11,298 bases of DNA from Clostridia bacterium (GCA_017382555.1 JAFOAB010000146.1:1-11298); one strand, 5' to 3'. Shown: positions 1 through 6,287, counted from the first letter of the stretch. Notes: generated by a model from the sequence alone, not told the origin. Translations and numbers: made by a program.

Positions 1-792
1 ACATTCTCCTTCAAGGGTACGACTTTAGACCCCCGCTTCGGCAATCCCACTCCCAGAATCGCTGAGTTTGACGGTGGTATGCTGAACGCTGTGGGACTGC
101 AGAACCCCGGTGTGGATCATGTGATTGCCCATGAACTGCCGGAGATGAAGGAATTTTTCCACAAGCCGGTTATGGCAAATGTCAGTGGCTTTTCCATCGA
201 GCAGTATGTAAAAACCTGTGAAAAGCTGGACAAAGAGGAACAGGTGGGCTGGCTGGAAGTGAACATTTCCTGCCCCAATGTCCATGGCGGCGGCATGAGC
301 TTCGGCACAGACCCCGCTTGTGCCAAGGAAGTGACCCAGGCAGTCAAAGCCGTGACCACCAAGCCGGTGATCGTGAAACTTTCTCCCAATGTCACCGATA
401 TCTGTGCCATTGCCAGAGCGGTGGAAGAAGGCGGCGCGGATGCGGTCAGCCTGATCAATACCGTGCTGGGTATGCGCATTGACCTGAACCGGAAAAAGCC
501 CATCATTGCCAACAAGACCGGCGGCATGAGCGGCCCTGCGCTGCTGCCTCTGGCGGTACGGATGGTCTATCAGGTTTATGAAGCCGTGAATATTCCCATT
601 GTGGGCATGGGCGGCGTCAGCAAGGCGGAAGATGTGATCGAACTGATGCTGGCGGGCGCAACTGCTGTGGAAGTGGGCGCTGCCAATCTGGTAGATCCAT
701 TCGCCTGCAAGCGGATCATTGAGGATCTGCCCAAGGTTATGAAGAAGTACAGAATTGAAAATTTGACAGATATTATTGGAGGTGCCCACTAA
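1..792 (+). CDS. pyrD: dihydroorotate dehydrogenase B, catalytic subunit (5' end missing)
   Basis: PyrD is the FMN-binding subunit that oxidises dihydroorotate to orotate in de novo UMP synthesis. The frame is open from base 1, so the true start lies upstream. By comparison with Bacillus PyrD roughly the first 40 residues are missing, and the ATG at 79 is internal. Visible motifs are TTLDPRFGNPTPRI (bases 19-60), GMLNAVGLQNPG, and NISCPNVHGG with the catalytic-base cysteine codon at 271-273. That cysteine is typical of class 1 enzymes, whereas class 2 has serine. Near the C-terminus is the FMN-phosphate site GMGGVSKAEDV. Type-B enzymes normally pair with PyrK, which would be expected upstream. 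The stop TAA shares one base with the pyrF ATG, so the two are translationally coupled. Codon use is unlike the rest of the window: by my count leucine is 15 CTG to 1 CTT, and GAA outnumbers GAG. Confidence 0.95.
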   Translation, partial: TFSFKGTTLDPRFGNPTPRIAEFDGGMLNAVGLQNPGVDHVIAHELPEMKEFFHKPVMANVSGFSIEQYVKTCEKLDKEEQVGWLEVNISCPNVHGGGMSFGTDPACAKEVTQAVKAVTTKPVIVKLSPNVTDICAIARAVEEGGADAVSLINTVLGMRIDLNRKKPIIANKTGGMSGPALLPLAVRMVYQVYEAVNIPIVGMGGVSKAEDVIELMLAGATAVEVGAANLVDPFACKRIIEDLPKVMKKYRIENLTDIIGGAH

Positions 793-1490
793 TGGGAAAA
801 GACGTAATCGTAGCATGTGACTTCGCCAGCCGCGAAGCAACCCTGAACTTTCTGGATCAGTTCACCGGCAGAAAGCCCTTTGTAAAGATCGGCATGGAGC
901 TGTTTTATGCAGAGGGTCCCTCGATCGTTCGCGAGATCAAAGCGAGAGGACACAAGATCTTCCTTGATCTGAAGCTTCATGACATTCCCAACACCGTAAA
1001 GAAGGCAATGAGCGTGCTTTCTAATCTTGACGTAGACCTTTGCAACCTTCACGCGGGCGGCACCGTTCGTATGATGGAGGCGGCACTTGAGGGTCTTACC
1101 CGCGAGGACGGAACAAGACCTCTGCTTATCGCCGTTACCCAGCTTACCTCCACCGATCAGGAGAGCATGGAGAACGATCTCCTCATCCACGAGCCTATCG
1201 ACAAGGTGGTTATGCACTATGCGGCAAACGCAAAGAAGGCAGGACTTGACGGTGTTGTTTGCTCTCCCCTTGAGGCGGGCAAGGTACACGATATCTGCGG
1301 TAAGGAATTTCTTACCGTTACTCCCGGTGTTCGCTTTGCAGACGGAGACGTTGGCGACCAGAAGAGAGTTATGACCCCTGCAGAGGCAAAGAAGATCGGC
1401 TCCGACTATATCGTTGTCGGCCGTCCCATTACCGCTGCCGAGGATCCCGTTGCCGCTTACGAGCGTTGCATTGCTGAATTTTGCGATTAA
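792..1490 (+). CDS. pyrF: orotidine 5'-phosphate decarboxylase
   Basis: PyrF decarboxylates OMP to UMP, the last step of the pathway. The protein has 232 residues, normal for the short bacterial (group I) form. The catalytic D-x-K-x-x-D array is seen as FLDLKLHDIPNT (D59, K61, D64). The C-terminal phosphate-binding loops are TPGVRFADGDVGDQ and DYIVVGRPIT. The start ATG at 792 overlaps the last base of the pyrD stop and is preceded by GGAGG at 778-782. The stop TAA at 1488-1490 overlaps the AAGGAG of the next gene. The gene is a codon-use mosaic: its first leucine codons (up to base 901) are all CTG, as in pyrD, and from 963 onward CTT takes over, as in the rest of the window. Despite this the protein looks continuous and intact. 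Confidence 0.96.
   Translation: MGKDVIVACDFASREATLNFLDQFTGRKPFVKIGMELFYAEGPSIVREIKARGHKIFLDLKLHDIPNTVKKAMSVLSNLDVDLCNLHAGGTVRMMEAALEGLTREDGTRPLLIAVTQLTSTDQESMENDLLIHEPIDKVVMHYAANAKKAGLDGVVCSPLEAGKVHDICGKEFLTVTPGVRFADGDVGDQKRVMTPAEAKKIGSDYIVVGRPITAAEDPVAAYERCIAEFCD
902..963. other. abrupt codon-usage boundary inside pyrF
   Basis: Upstream of about 902 (pyrD and the start of pyrF) leucine is almost always CTG, valine mostly GTG and glutamate mostly GAA. Downstream of about 963 leucine is mostly CTT, valine GTT/GTA and glutamate GAG. In pyrE I count 10 CTT, 1 CTC and 0 CTG, against 15 CTG, 1 CTT, 1 TTG and 1 TTA in the visible pyrD. The reading frame passes through the boundary without interruption. 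It may be a recombination junction or a join between two related genomes in a metagenome assembly; the sequence alone cannot decide. Confidence 0.6.
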
Positions 1491-1504
1491 GGAGATATAA
1501 TATA

Positions 1505-2161
1505 ATGGAAAGCTACAAGAGAGAATTTATACAGTTCCTTGAGGGCGCAAGCGTGCTTAAGTTCGGTGATTTTACCGCAAAGAGCGGCAGAAAGATCCCC
1601 TACTTCATCAACGCAGGCGAAATCAAGACCGGCGAGCAGATCGCGAAGCTCGGTGAATTTTACGCAAAGGCTTACCTTGAGAAGGTAGGCAACAAGAAGT
1701 GTGTGCTTTACGGACCCGCATACAAGGGTATTCCGATAGCCGTTTCCGCATCCGTAGGACTTGCAAAGCAGGGACTTGACGTGCCCTTCTTCTTCAACCG
1801 TAAGGAGGAAAAGGATCACGGTGAGGGCGGCGTATTCGTAGGCTACAAGCCCACTTGCGGCGAGGAGATCGTCATCGTTGAGGACGTTATCACCGCAGGC
1901 ACCGCTATCCGCGAGAGCATGGCTATCCTTTCCTGTCTTGAGGGTGTTAAGGTTGCCGCTACCTTCGTTATGGTAGACCGCAAGGAAAAGGGCAAGACCG
2001 AGAAGTCCGCAATGGGCGAGATCAGCGATGAGTACGGCTTCCCCGTATACTCCGTTGTTGACGTTTACGACATCATCGAGTATCTTGAGGAGGATCCCAA
2101 GAATAAGGAAAACGTAGACCGCATTAAGAATTATCTTGCTGTTAACGGCGCTACTTGCTGA
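1505..2161 (+). CDS. pyrE: orotate phosphoribosyltransferase
   Basis: PyrE joins orotate to PRPP to make OMP. The protein has 218 residues. The start chosen is the ATG at 1505, about 10 bases after AAGGAG (1489-1494); an in-frame TTG at 1481 lies inside pyrF before that ribosome binding site and is rejected. The type I phosphoribosyltransferase PRPP loop is VIVEDVITAGTAIRES, with E126-D127 and T130-A-G-T133. Upstream, GRKIPYFINAGE and VLYGPAYKGIPIA form the orotate and PRPP pocket seen in this family. The gene follows pyrF after 14 bases and ends in TGA eight bases before the pyrB ATG, as expected within an operon. Codon use is the window's standard CTT/GAG-rich type. Confidence 0.96.
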   Translation: MESYKREFIQFLEGASVLKFGDFTAKSGRKIPYFINAGEIKTGEQIAKLGEFYAKAYLEKVGNKKCVLYGPAYKGIPIAVSASVGLAKQGLDVPFFFNRKEEKDHGEGGVFVGYKPTCGEEIVIVEDVITAGTAIRESMAILSCLEGVKVAATFVMVDRKEKGKTEKSAMGEISDEYGFPVYSVVDVYDIIEYLEEDPKNKENVDRIKNYLAVNGATC

Positions 2162-2169
2162 GGGAAACG

Positions 2170-3252
2170 ATGAGAAGTATTATCGATATAGTTGATCTTT
2201 CCACAGACGAGATTGATGCTCTGATGCAGACAGCATCAGATATTATCGCTGACCCCGATAAATATGCGGATGCCTGCAAGAGAAAAAAGCTGGCTACTCT
2301 GTTTTTTGAGCCGTCCACCCGTACGCGCCTCAGCTTTGAGGCGGCAATGCTGGAGCTTGGCGGAAGCGTTATCGGCTTCTCCGATGCTAACAGCTCCTCC
2401 TCCTCCAAGGGCGAGAGCGTTGCGGATACCGCAAGGGTTATCGGTTGCTATGCGGATATAATTGCAATGCGCCATCCACGTGAGGGCGCACCCTACATTG
2501 CTTCGCTTTACGCGGGCATTCCCGTTATAAACGCAGGCGACGGCGGACACTGCCATCCCACCCAGACGCTTGCGGATCTTTTCACCATCTATCGCGAGAA
2601 GGGTGGATGCAACGATCTTACCGTAGGCTTTTGCGGTGACCTTAAGTACGGCAGAACCGTACACTCTCTTATTTCCGCACTTGCAAAATACCATAACGTG
2701 CGCATCGTGCTCATCTCTCCCGACGAGCTGCGACTTCCCGGTTATATAAAGAAGGAAGTTATTGAGAAGAACGGAATGGAGTACGTTGAAACCAAGTCCC
2801 TTGAGGATTCGCTTCCCGAGCTCGATATACTTTATATGACAAGAGTTCAGCGCGAGCGCTTTGAGGATCTTGAGGTATATGAAAGACTGAAGGACAGCTA
2901 CATCTTAACAGCGGAAAAGCTTCAGGCGGCAAAGCCCGATATGTGCGTGCTTCATCCGCTGCCCCGTGTAAACGAGATCAGCGTAGACGTGGATGCGGAT
3001 CCCCGCGCTTGCTACTTCAAGCAGGTTGAAAACGCAAAGTATATGCGTATGGCGCTGATACTGAAGCTGCTTGCCGAAAAGGATGAACCCGAGGCCGACG
3101 GTGCCGAGGATTTTGTCGAAAGTGAGTTGCTGAAATGCTCCAACCCTCGCTGTATCGTTGCGGTAGAGCAGGAGCTTAAGCACAGATTTAAATGTACAGA
3201 TAAAGAAAACGGCGTTTACAGATGCATTTACTGTGATGCCAAGGCAAAGTAA
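2170..3252 (+). CDS. pyrB: aspartate carbamoyltransferase with fused PyrI-like zinc ribbon
   Basis: PyrB condenses carbamoyl phosphate with aspartate, the committed step of pyrimidine synthesis. The catalytic part (about residues 1-304) is complete: FFEPSTRTRLSFE (S49-T-R-T-R53) for carbamoyl phosphate, SSKGES lysine loop, MRHPREGAP, HPTQTLADLF, MTRVQRERF and HPLPRVNE. An acidic linker (KDEPEADGAEDF) leads to a tail of about 40 residues with C323-x4-C328, C352-x2-C355. The intervals of 5, 24 and 3 equal those of the zinc cysteines C109, C114, C138 and C141 of E. coli PyrI. The tail also shares the K-C-x-N-x-x-C-I and Y-C pattern. The effector-binding N-terminal domain of PyrI is absent, so the tail probably acts structurally. 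The ATG at 2170 is chosen because GAGGG (2160-2164) precedes it; an in-frame TTG at 2155 is inside pyrE. Confidence 0.95.
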   Translation: MRSIIDIVDLSTDEIDALMQTASDIIADPDKYADACKRKKLATLFFEPSTRTRLSFEAAMLELGGSVIGFSDANSSSSSKGESVADTARVIGCYADIIAMRHPREGAPYIASLYAGIPVINAGDGGHCHPTQTLADLFTIYREKGGCNDLTVGFCGDLKYGRTVHSLISALAKYHNVRIVLISPDELRLPGYIKKEVIEKNGMEYVETKSLEDSLPELDILYMTRVQRERFEDLEVYERLKDSYILTAEKLQAAKPDMCVLHPLPRVNEISVDVDADPRACYFKQVENAKYMRMALILKLLAEKDEPEADGAEDFVESELLKCSNPRCIVAVEQELKHRFKCTDKENGVYRCIYCDAKAK

Positions 3253-3266
3253 AGGAGATATTGAAA

Positions 3267-4772
3267 ATGGCTATTTTTATAAACGAACCTTCCCATACCT
3301 TTAACGAATATCTGCTTATACCCGGATATTCCTCCAGCGAATGCGTTCCCGCAAACGTAAGCCTTAAGACTCCCCTCGTAAGATATAAGAAGGGTGAGAC
3401 TCCTGCTATAACAATGAATATCCCTATGGTTTCCGCTATCATGCAGTCCGTTTCCGGTGACAGACTTGCAGTTGCTCTCGCTACCGAGGGCGGCGTAAGC
3501 TTTATCTACGGCTCCCAGAGCATCGAGGATGAGGCTGCAATGGTTAAGCGCGCAAAGAACTACAAGGCAGGCTTTGTTACCAGCGATTCCAACGTAAGCC
3601 CCGATGCTACGATGGCTGATATCGTTGCGCTTAAGGAGAAGACCGGCCACAGCACCGTTGCCGTAACCGATGACGGAACCGCAGACGGTAAGCTTGTCGG
3701 TATCGTTACCGGACGTGACTACCGCGTAAGCCGTATGGATCCCCAGACCAAGGTCAAGGAGTTTATGACTCCCTTTGATAAGCTTATCGTCGCAAAGGAG
3801 GGTACTACCCTTAAGGAAGCAAACGACATTATCTGGGATAACAAGCTCAACTCTCTTCCCATTATCAATGACGAGGGCAAGCTCTGCTATTTCGTGTTCC
3901 GTAAGGACTACGATACTCATAAGCAGAACCCCAACGAGCTTCTTGATGCAGATAAGCGCTACGTTGTAGGCGCAGGTATCAATACCCGTGACTATGCAGA
4001 GCGCGTTCCCGCACTTGTTGAGGCAGGTGCCGACGTTCTGTGCATCGATTCCTCCGAGGGATTTTCCGAGTGGCAGAAGCTCACCCTTGAGTGGATCCAC
4101 GAGCGCTACGGCGACAAGGTTAAGGTTGGCGCAGGTAACGTAGTAGACGCAGAGGGCTTCCGCTTCCTCGCTGATTGCGGCGCTGACTTTATTAAGGTTG
4201 GTATCGGTGGCGGCTCCATTTGTATCACCCGCGAGACCAAGGGTATCGGACGCGGCCAGGCAACTGCGCTTATCGAGGTTTGCAAGGCGCGTGACGAGTA
4301 CTTTGAGGAGACCGGTATTTACGTACCCGTATGCTCCGACGGCGGTATCGTTTACGATCACCATATCACCCTCGCACTTGCAATGGGCTCCGACTTCGTA
4401 ATGCTTGGCAGATATTTTGCAAGATTTGACGAAAGCCCCACGAACAAGGTAAACATCGGCGGTACTTATTACAAGGAGTACTGGGGAGAGGGAAGTGCGC
4501 GTGCGCGTAACTGGCAGCGCTACGACCTCGGCGGAGATAAGAAGCTTTCCTTCGAGGAGGGTGTAGACTCCTACGTTCCCTACGCAGGCTCCCTTAAGGA
4601 TAACGTTGCGCTTTCCCTTTCCAAGGTAAAGTCCACTATGTGTAACTGCGGTGCGCTTTCCATTCCTGAGCTTCAGCAGAAGGCTAAGCTCACCCTCGTT
4701 TCCGCAACAAGTATTGTTGAGGGCGGCGCGCACGACGTTATTCAGAAGGAAAAGACTACCTCCATAAAGTAA
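3267..4772 (+). CDS. guaB: IMP dehydrogenase (Tritrichomonas-type)
   Basis: GuaB oxidises IMP to XMP with NAD, the first step toward GMP. The 501-residue protein is an (alpha/beta)8 barrel interrupted by two CBS domains at about residues 105-220. The catalytic cysteine is C319 in GGGSICITRE. The mobile flap carries R418-Y419 (NWQRYDLGG) and the NAD-contacting aspartate is D261 (LCIDSSEGFS). These are the same residue numbers as in the structurally characterised Tritrichomonas foetus enzyme, and the N-terminus (NEP-HTFNEYLLIPG) and C-terminus (SIVEGGAHDVI) also match that protein as I recall it. The start ATG at 3267 has GGAG at 3254-3257; an in-frame TTG two codons earlier is less likely. It lies 14 bases after pyrB, so it is probably co-transcribed with the pyrimidine genes rather than with the purine operon downstream. 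Confidence 0.95.
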   Translation: MAIFINEPSHTFNEYLLIPGYSSSECVPANVSLKTPLVRYKKGETPAITMNIPMVSAIMQSVSGDRLAVALATEGGVSFIYGSQSIEDEAAMVKRAKNYKAGFVTSDSNVSPDATMADIVALKEKTGHSTVAVTDDGTADGKLVGIVTGRDYRVSRMDPQTKVKEFMTPFDKLIVAKEGTTLKEANDIIWDNKLNSLPIINDEGKLCYFVFRKDYDTHKQNPNELLDADKRYVVGAGINTRDYAERVPALVEAGADVLCIDSSEGFSEWQKLTLEWIHERYGDKVKVGAGNVVDAEGFRFLADCGADFIKVGIGGGSICITRETKGIGRGQATALIEVCKARDEYFEETGIYVPVCSDGGIVYDHHITLALAMGSDFVMLGRYFARFDESPTNKVNIGGTYYKEYWGEGSARARNWQRYDLGGDKKLSFEEGVDSYVPYAGSLKDNVALSLSKVKSTMCNCGALSIPELQQKAKLTLVSATSIVEGGAHDVIQKEKTTSIK

Positions 4773-4784
4773 TTCCGTGAAGCC

Positions 4785-4822
4785 GCGGGTGGTGCTTGGC
4801 AAAAACGCACAAGCAGCGCCGC
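4785..4822 (+). other. imperfect hairpin after guaB
   Basis: GCGG (4785-4788) and TGCTTG (4793-4798) pair with CAAGCA (4810-4815) and CCGC (4819-4822) around an internal loop. No run of T follows, so this is not a standard intrinsic terminator. It could slow or protect the 3' end of the pyrimidine transcript. I see no other termination signal between guaB and the next promoter, so some read-through into the purine leader is possible. Confidence 0.3.
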
Positions 4823-4837
4823 TGTAATTCGTGAAAA

Positions 4838-4869
4838 TTCGATTTTGTGTGTCTTGACACAATTACGAA
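4838..4869. promoter_or_regulatory. candidate operator dyad over the -35 box
   Basis: TTCG (4838-4841) and TTGTGT (4845-4850) are mirrored by ACACAA (4857-4862) and CGAA (4866-4869). That gives ten symmetric base pairs in 13-base arms, centred beside the TTGACA hexamer. An overlapping centre gives TGTGTC-TT-GACACA (4848-4861). The position would suit a repressor, but I do not recognise the motif as that of a known regulator. Confidence 0.3.
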
Positions 4870-4882
4870 ACGGTGATATAAT
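4854..4882 (+). promoter_or_regulatory. sigma-A promoter of the purine operon
   Basis: TTGACA (4854-4859) and TATAAT (4877-4882) are both perfect consensus hexamers separated by exactly 17 bases. Transcription should start near 4889, giving a leader of about 140 bases before purE. It is the only consensus promoter I found in the window. It sits directly upstream of the riboswitch, so the very strong basal promoter is presumably held in check by the attenuator and possibly by the flanking inverted repeats. Confidence 0.9.
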
Positions 4883-4900
4883 TATTGCATAAATGCAATA
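4883..4900. promoter_or_regulatory. perfect inverted repeat at the transcription start (candidate operator)
   Basis: TATTGCAT (4883-4890) and ATGCAATA (4893-4900) form a perfect 8-base inverted repeat with a 2-base AA spacer. It abuts the 3' edge of the -10 box and covers the expected start near 4889. This is a classic position for a repressor operator. Because it straddles the start and its loop would be only two bases, a DNA-binding site is more likely than an RNA hairpin. The protein that would bind it is unknown. Confidence 0.5.
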
Positions 4901-4902
4901 GG

Positions 4903-4976
4903 CTTTTTCTGCGACTGACGGATGATTGTGGAGTACCACAAGGAAACAGAAAAAGGATATGGCCGACCGTCTGGGC
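4903..4976 (+). ncRNA. ZTP (pfl-type) riboswitch aptamer
   Basis: The aptamer senses ZMP/ZTP, the AICAR nucleotides that build up when 10-formyl-tetrahydrofolate is short. P1 is CTTTTTCTG (4903-4911) with CAGAAAAAG (4947-4955), nine perfect pairs. P2 is TTGTGG (4926-4931) with CCACAA (4936-4941) and loop AGTA. The conserved GACTGACGG follows P1, and AGGAA follows P2. P3 is GCC (4962-4964) with GGC (4974-4976), around a loop ending in CCGTCTG. The pseudoknot pairs GACGG (4917-4921) with CCGTC (4967-4971) perfectly. The 3' strand of P3 is also part of the terminator, so ligand binding should favour read-through (ON switch). The family is known to control purine and folate genes, and the downstream operon is purine synthesis. 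Confidence 0.93.
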
Positions 4977-5014
4977 ACACTTACTCACAGAGTTAGTGTG
5001 CCCTTTTATATTTT
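4973..5014 (+). terminator. riboswitch-controlled intrinsic terminator
   Basis: GGGCACACT (4973-4981) pairs with AGTGTGCCC (4995-5003). After one T-T mismatch, ACTC (4983-4986) pairs with GAGT (4990-4993) around the loop ACA, giving 13 pairs in all. TTTTATATTTT (5004-5014) follows. Bases 4973-4976 are shared with the 3' strand of P3, so aptamer and terminator exclude each other. The purE ribosome binding site lies just beyond it. Confidence 0.92.
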
Positions 5015-5027
5015 CAAAGGAGAGAAA

Positions 5028-5516
5028 ATGAAAAAAGTTGGTATCGTAATGGGCAGCGATAGCGATCTGCCTATCATTAAAAAGGCTACCGATATGCTGA
5101 AGAGCCTTGATATGCCCTTTGAGGTGCATATCTATTCCGCACACAGAACGCCCGTTGAGGCACGTGATTTTGCGCTTAATGCGGCAGATAACGGCTTTGG
5201 AGTTCTTATTTGTGCCGCAGGTATGGCGGCACATCTTGCGGGTGCCATTGCCGCAAACACCACTCTTCCCGTAATCGGTATTCCCTGCAGCTCCTCGAAT
5301 CTTGACGGAATGGATGCGCTTCTTTCCACCGTTATGATGCCCACGGGCATTCCCGTTGCAACCGTTGCAATTAACGGCGGTGCAAACGCCGCTCTGCTTG
5401 CGGCGCAGATAATCGCCCTCGGCGAGCCTGAGCTTGCGAAAAAGCTTAACGCTAAGCGTGCTGAGGATGCCGCAAAGGTCCTTGAAAAGGACGCCTCCGT
5501 TATGGAGAAGCTTTAA
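5028..5516 (+). CDS. purE: N5-carboxyaminoimidazole ribonucleotide mutase (PurE class I)
   Basis: PurE makes CAIR, the carboxylated imidazole intermediate, normally from the N5-CAIR produced by PurK. The protein has 162 residues, the usual size. Family motifs are VGIVMGSDSDLP at the N-terminus, IYSAHRTP (the class I signature; class II has SAHKGP as I recall), AAGMAAHLAG, and MPTGIPVATVAINGGANAALLAAQ. The start ATG at 5028 follows AAAGGAGA (5017-5022). The frame is open back to about 4926, but that stretch is the riboswitch and terminator and is not coding. purE is the first gene of the ZTP-controlled operon. No purK is seen in the window, so N5-CAIR must come from a gene elsewhere or be bypassed. 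Confidence 0.95.
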   Translation: MKKVGIVMGSDSDLPIIKKATDMLKSLDMPFEVHIYSAHRTPVEARDFALNAADNGFGVLICAAGMAAHLAGAIAANTTLPVIGIPCSSSNLDGMDALLSTVMMPTGIPVATVAINGGANAALLAAQIIALGEPELAKKLNAKRAEDAAKVLEKDASVMEKL

Positions 5517-5563
5517 TTTGTAAACCATCTCTATTCTATATAATATTTTTAAGGAGAAAGAAA

Positions 5564-6247
5564 ATGAAAAACCTCGTTTATACCGGAAAGACCAAGGACG
5601 TATTCGCACTCGATAACGGCAACTATCTTCTCAAGTTTAAGGACGATTGCACCGGTAAGGATGGCAAGTTCGATCCCGGTGAAAACGCAGTAGGACTTAC
5701 TATTGACGGAGTTGGCGACGTAAACCTCCGTATGTCCATACATTTCTTTGAAAAGGTTAATGCAGCAGGCATCAAGACCCACTTTGTAAACGCTGATCTT
5801 GCAGATACCACCATGGAGGTTCTTCCCGCAAAGGTATTCGGCAAGGGTCTTGAGGTTATCTGCCGTCATAAGGCTGTAGGAAGCTTCTTCCGCCGTTACA
5901 GCGATTATATCGAGGAGGGCGCAGACCTTCCCGCATACGTTGAGATGACCTTCAAGAACGATGCAAAGGGCGACCCGCTCGTTACCGAGGACGGCCTTAT
6001 CGCGCTTGGCGTTATGACCCACGAGCAGTATGCAGATATGAGAGATATGACCCAGAAGATCACCCAGATCGTTGCTGACGATCTCAAGGAAAAGGGTCTC
6101 ATCCTTTATGATATCAAGTTTGAGTTCGGTTACGATAAGGATGGCAAGGTAATGCTTATCGACGAGATCTCCTCCGGTAATATGCGCGTATACAAGAACG
6201 GCGAGTACATCGATCCCATGACTCTCTCCAAGCTCTTCTTTGCTTAA
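5564..6247 (+). CDS. purC: SAICAR synthetase (short, divergent form)
   Basis: PurC joins CAIR to aspartate using ATP. The 227-residue protein keeps the N-terminal GKTKDVF, the KFKDDCTGKDG strand, RHKAVGSFFRRY (nucleotide and substrate loop), FKNDAKGDPL, and the IKFEFGYDKDGKVMLIDEISS segment that carries the magnesium-binding acidic residues. Two things differ from the E. coli type. The usual DE-x-SPD-x-x-R motif reads DEISSGNMR, without the Pro-Asp, and the protein ends soon after it at TLSKLFFA, without the last helix. It is 47 bases after purE with AAGGAG at 5551-5556, so it has a strong ribosome binding site of its own. I have no doubt about the family; whether the altered motif changes the kinetics cannot be told. 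Confidence 0.93.
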   Translation: MKNLVYTGKTKDVFALDNGNYLLKFKDDCTGKDGKFDPGENAVGLTIDGVGDVNLRMSIHFFEKVNAAGIKTHFVNADLADTTMEVLPAKVFGKGLEVICRHKAVGSFFRRYSDYIEEGADLPAYVEMTFKNDAKGDPLVTEDGLIALGVMTHEQYADMRDMTQKITQIVADDLKEKGLILYDIKFEFGYDKDGKVMLIDEISSGNMRVYKNGEYIDPMTLSKLFFA

Positions 6248-6287
6248 TCAATAATATTTGTATCCAACCTTAAATAAGGAGTAAAAA

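Noticed and set aside
79..81. ATG at 79 as the start of pyrD
   Set aside because: Conserved PyrD sequence (TTLDPRFGNPTPRI) is encoded upstream of it in the same frame, so the gene enters the window from the left.
1497..1502. TATAAT just before the pyrE start
   Set aside because: It lies between the ribosome binding site and the start codon with no -35 box at a useful distance; part of the AT-rich spacer.
3228..4862. 544-codon open frame on the - strand opposite guaB
   Set aside because: It mirrors guaB, whose motifs are unmistakable. Its composition (valine, leucine and cysteine rich, no family motif) is what codon bias produces on the complementary strand.
4926..5027. In-frame upstream extension of purE
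   Set aside because: The stretch is fully explained by the ZTP aptamer and terminator. The ATG at 5028 has a good ribosome binding site and begins the conserved PurE N-terminus.
5518..5544. TATAAT at 5539-5544 before purC as a second promoter
   Set aside because: The best -35 candidate (TTGTAA, 15-base spacing) is poor, and AT-rich spacers often give chance -10 matches.
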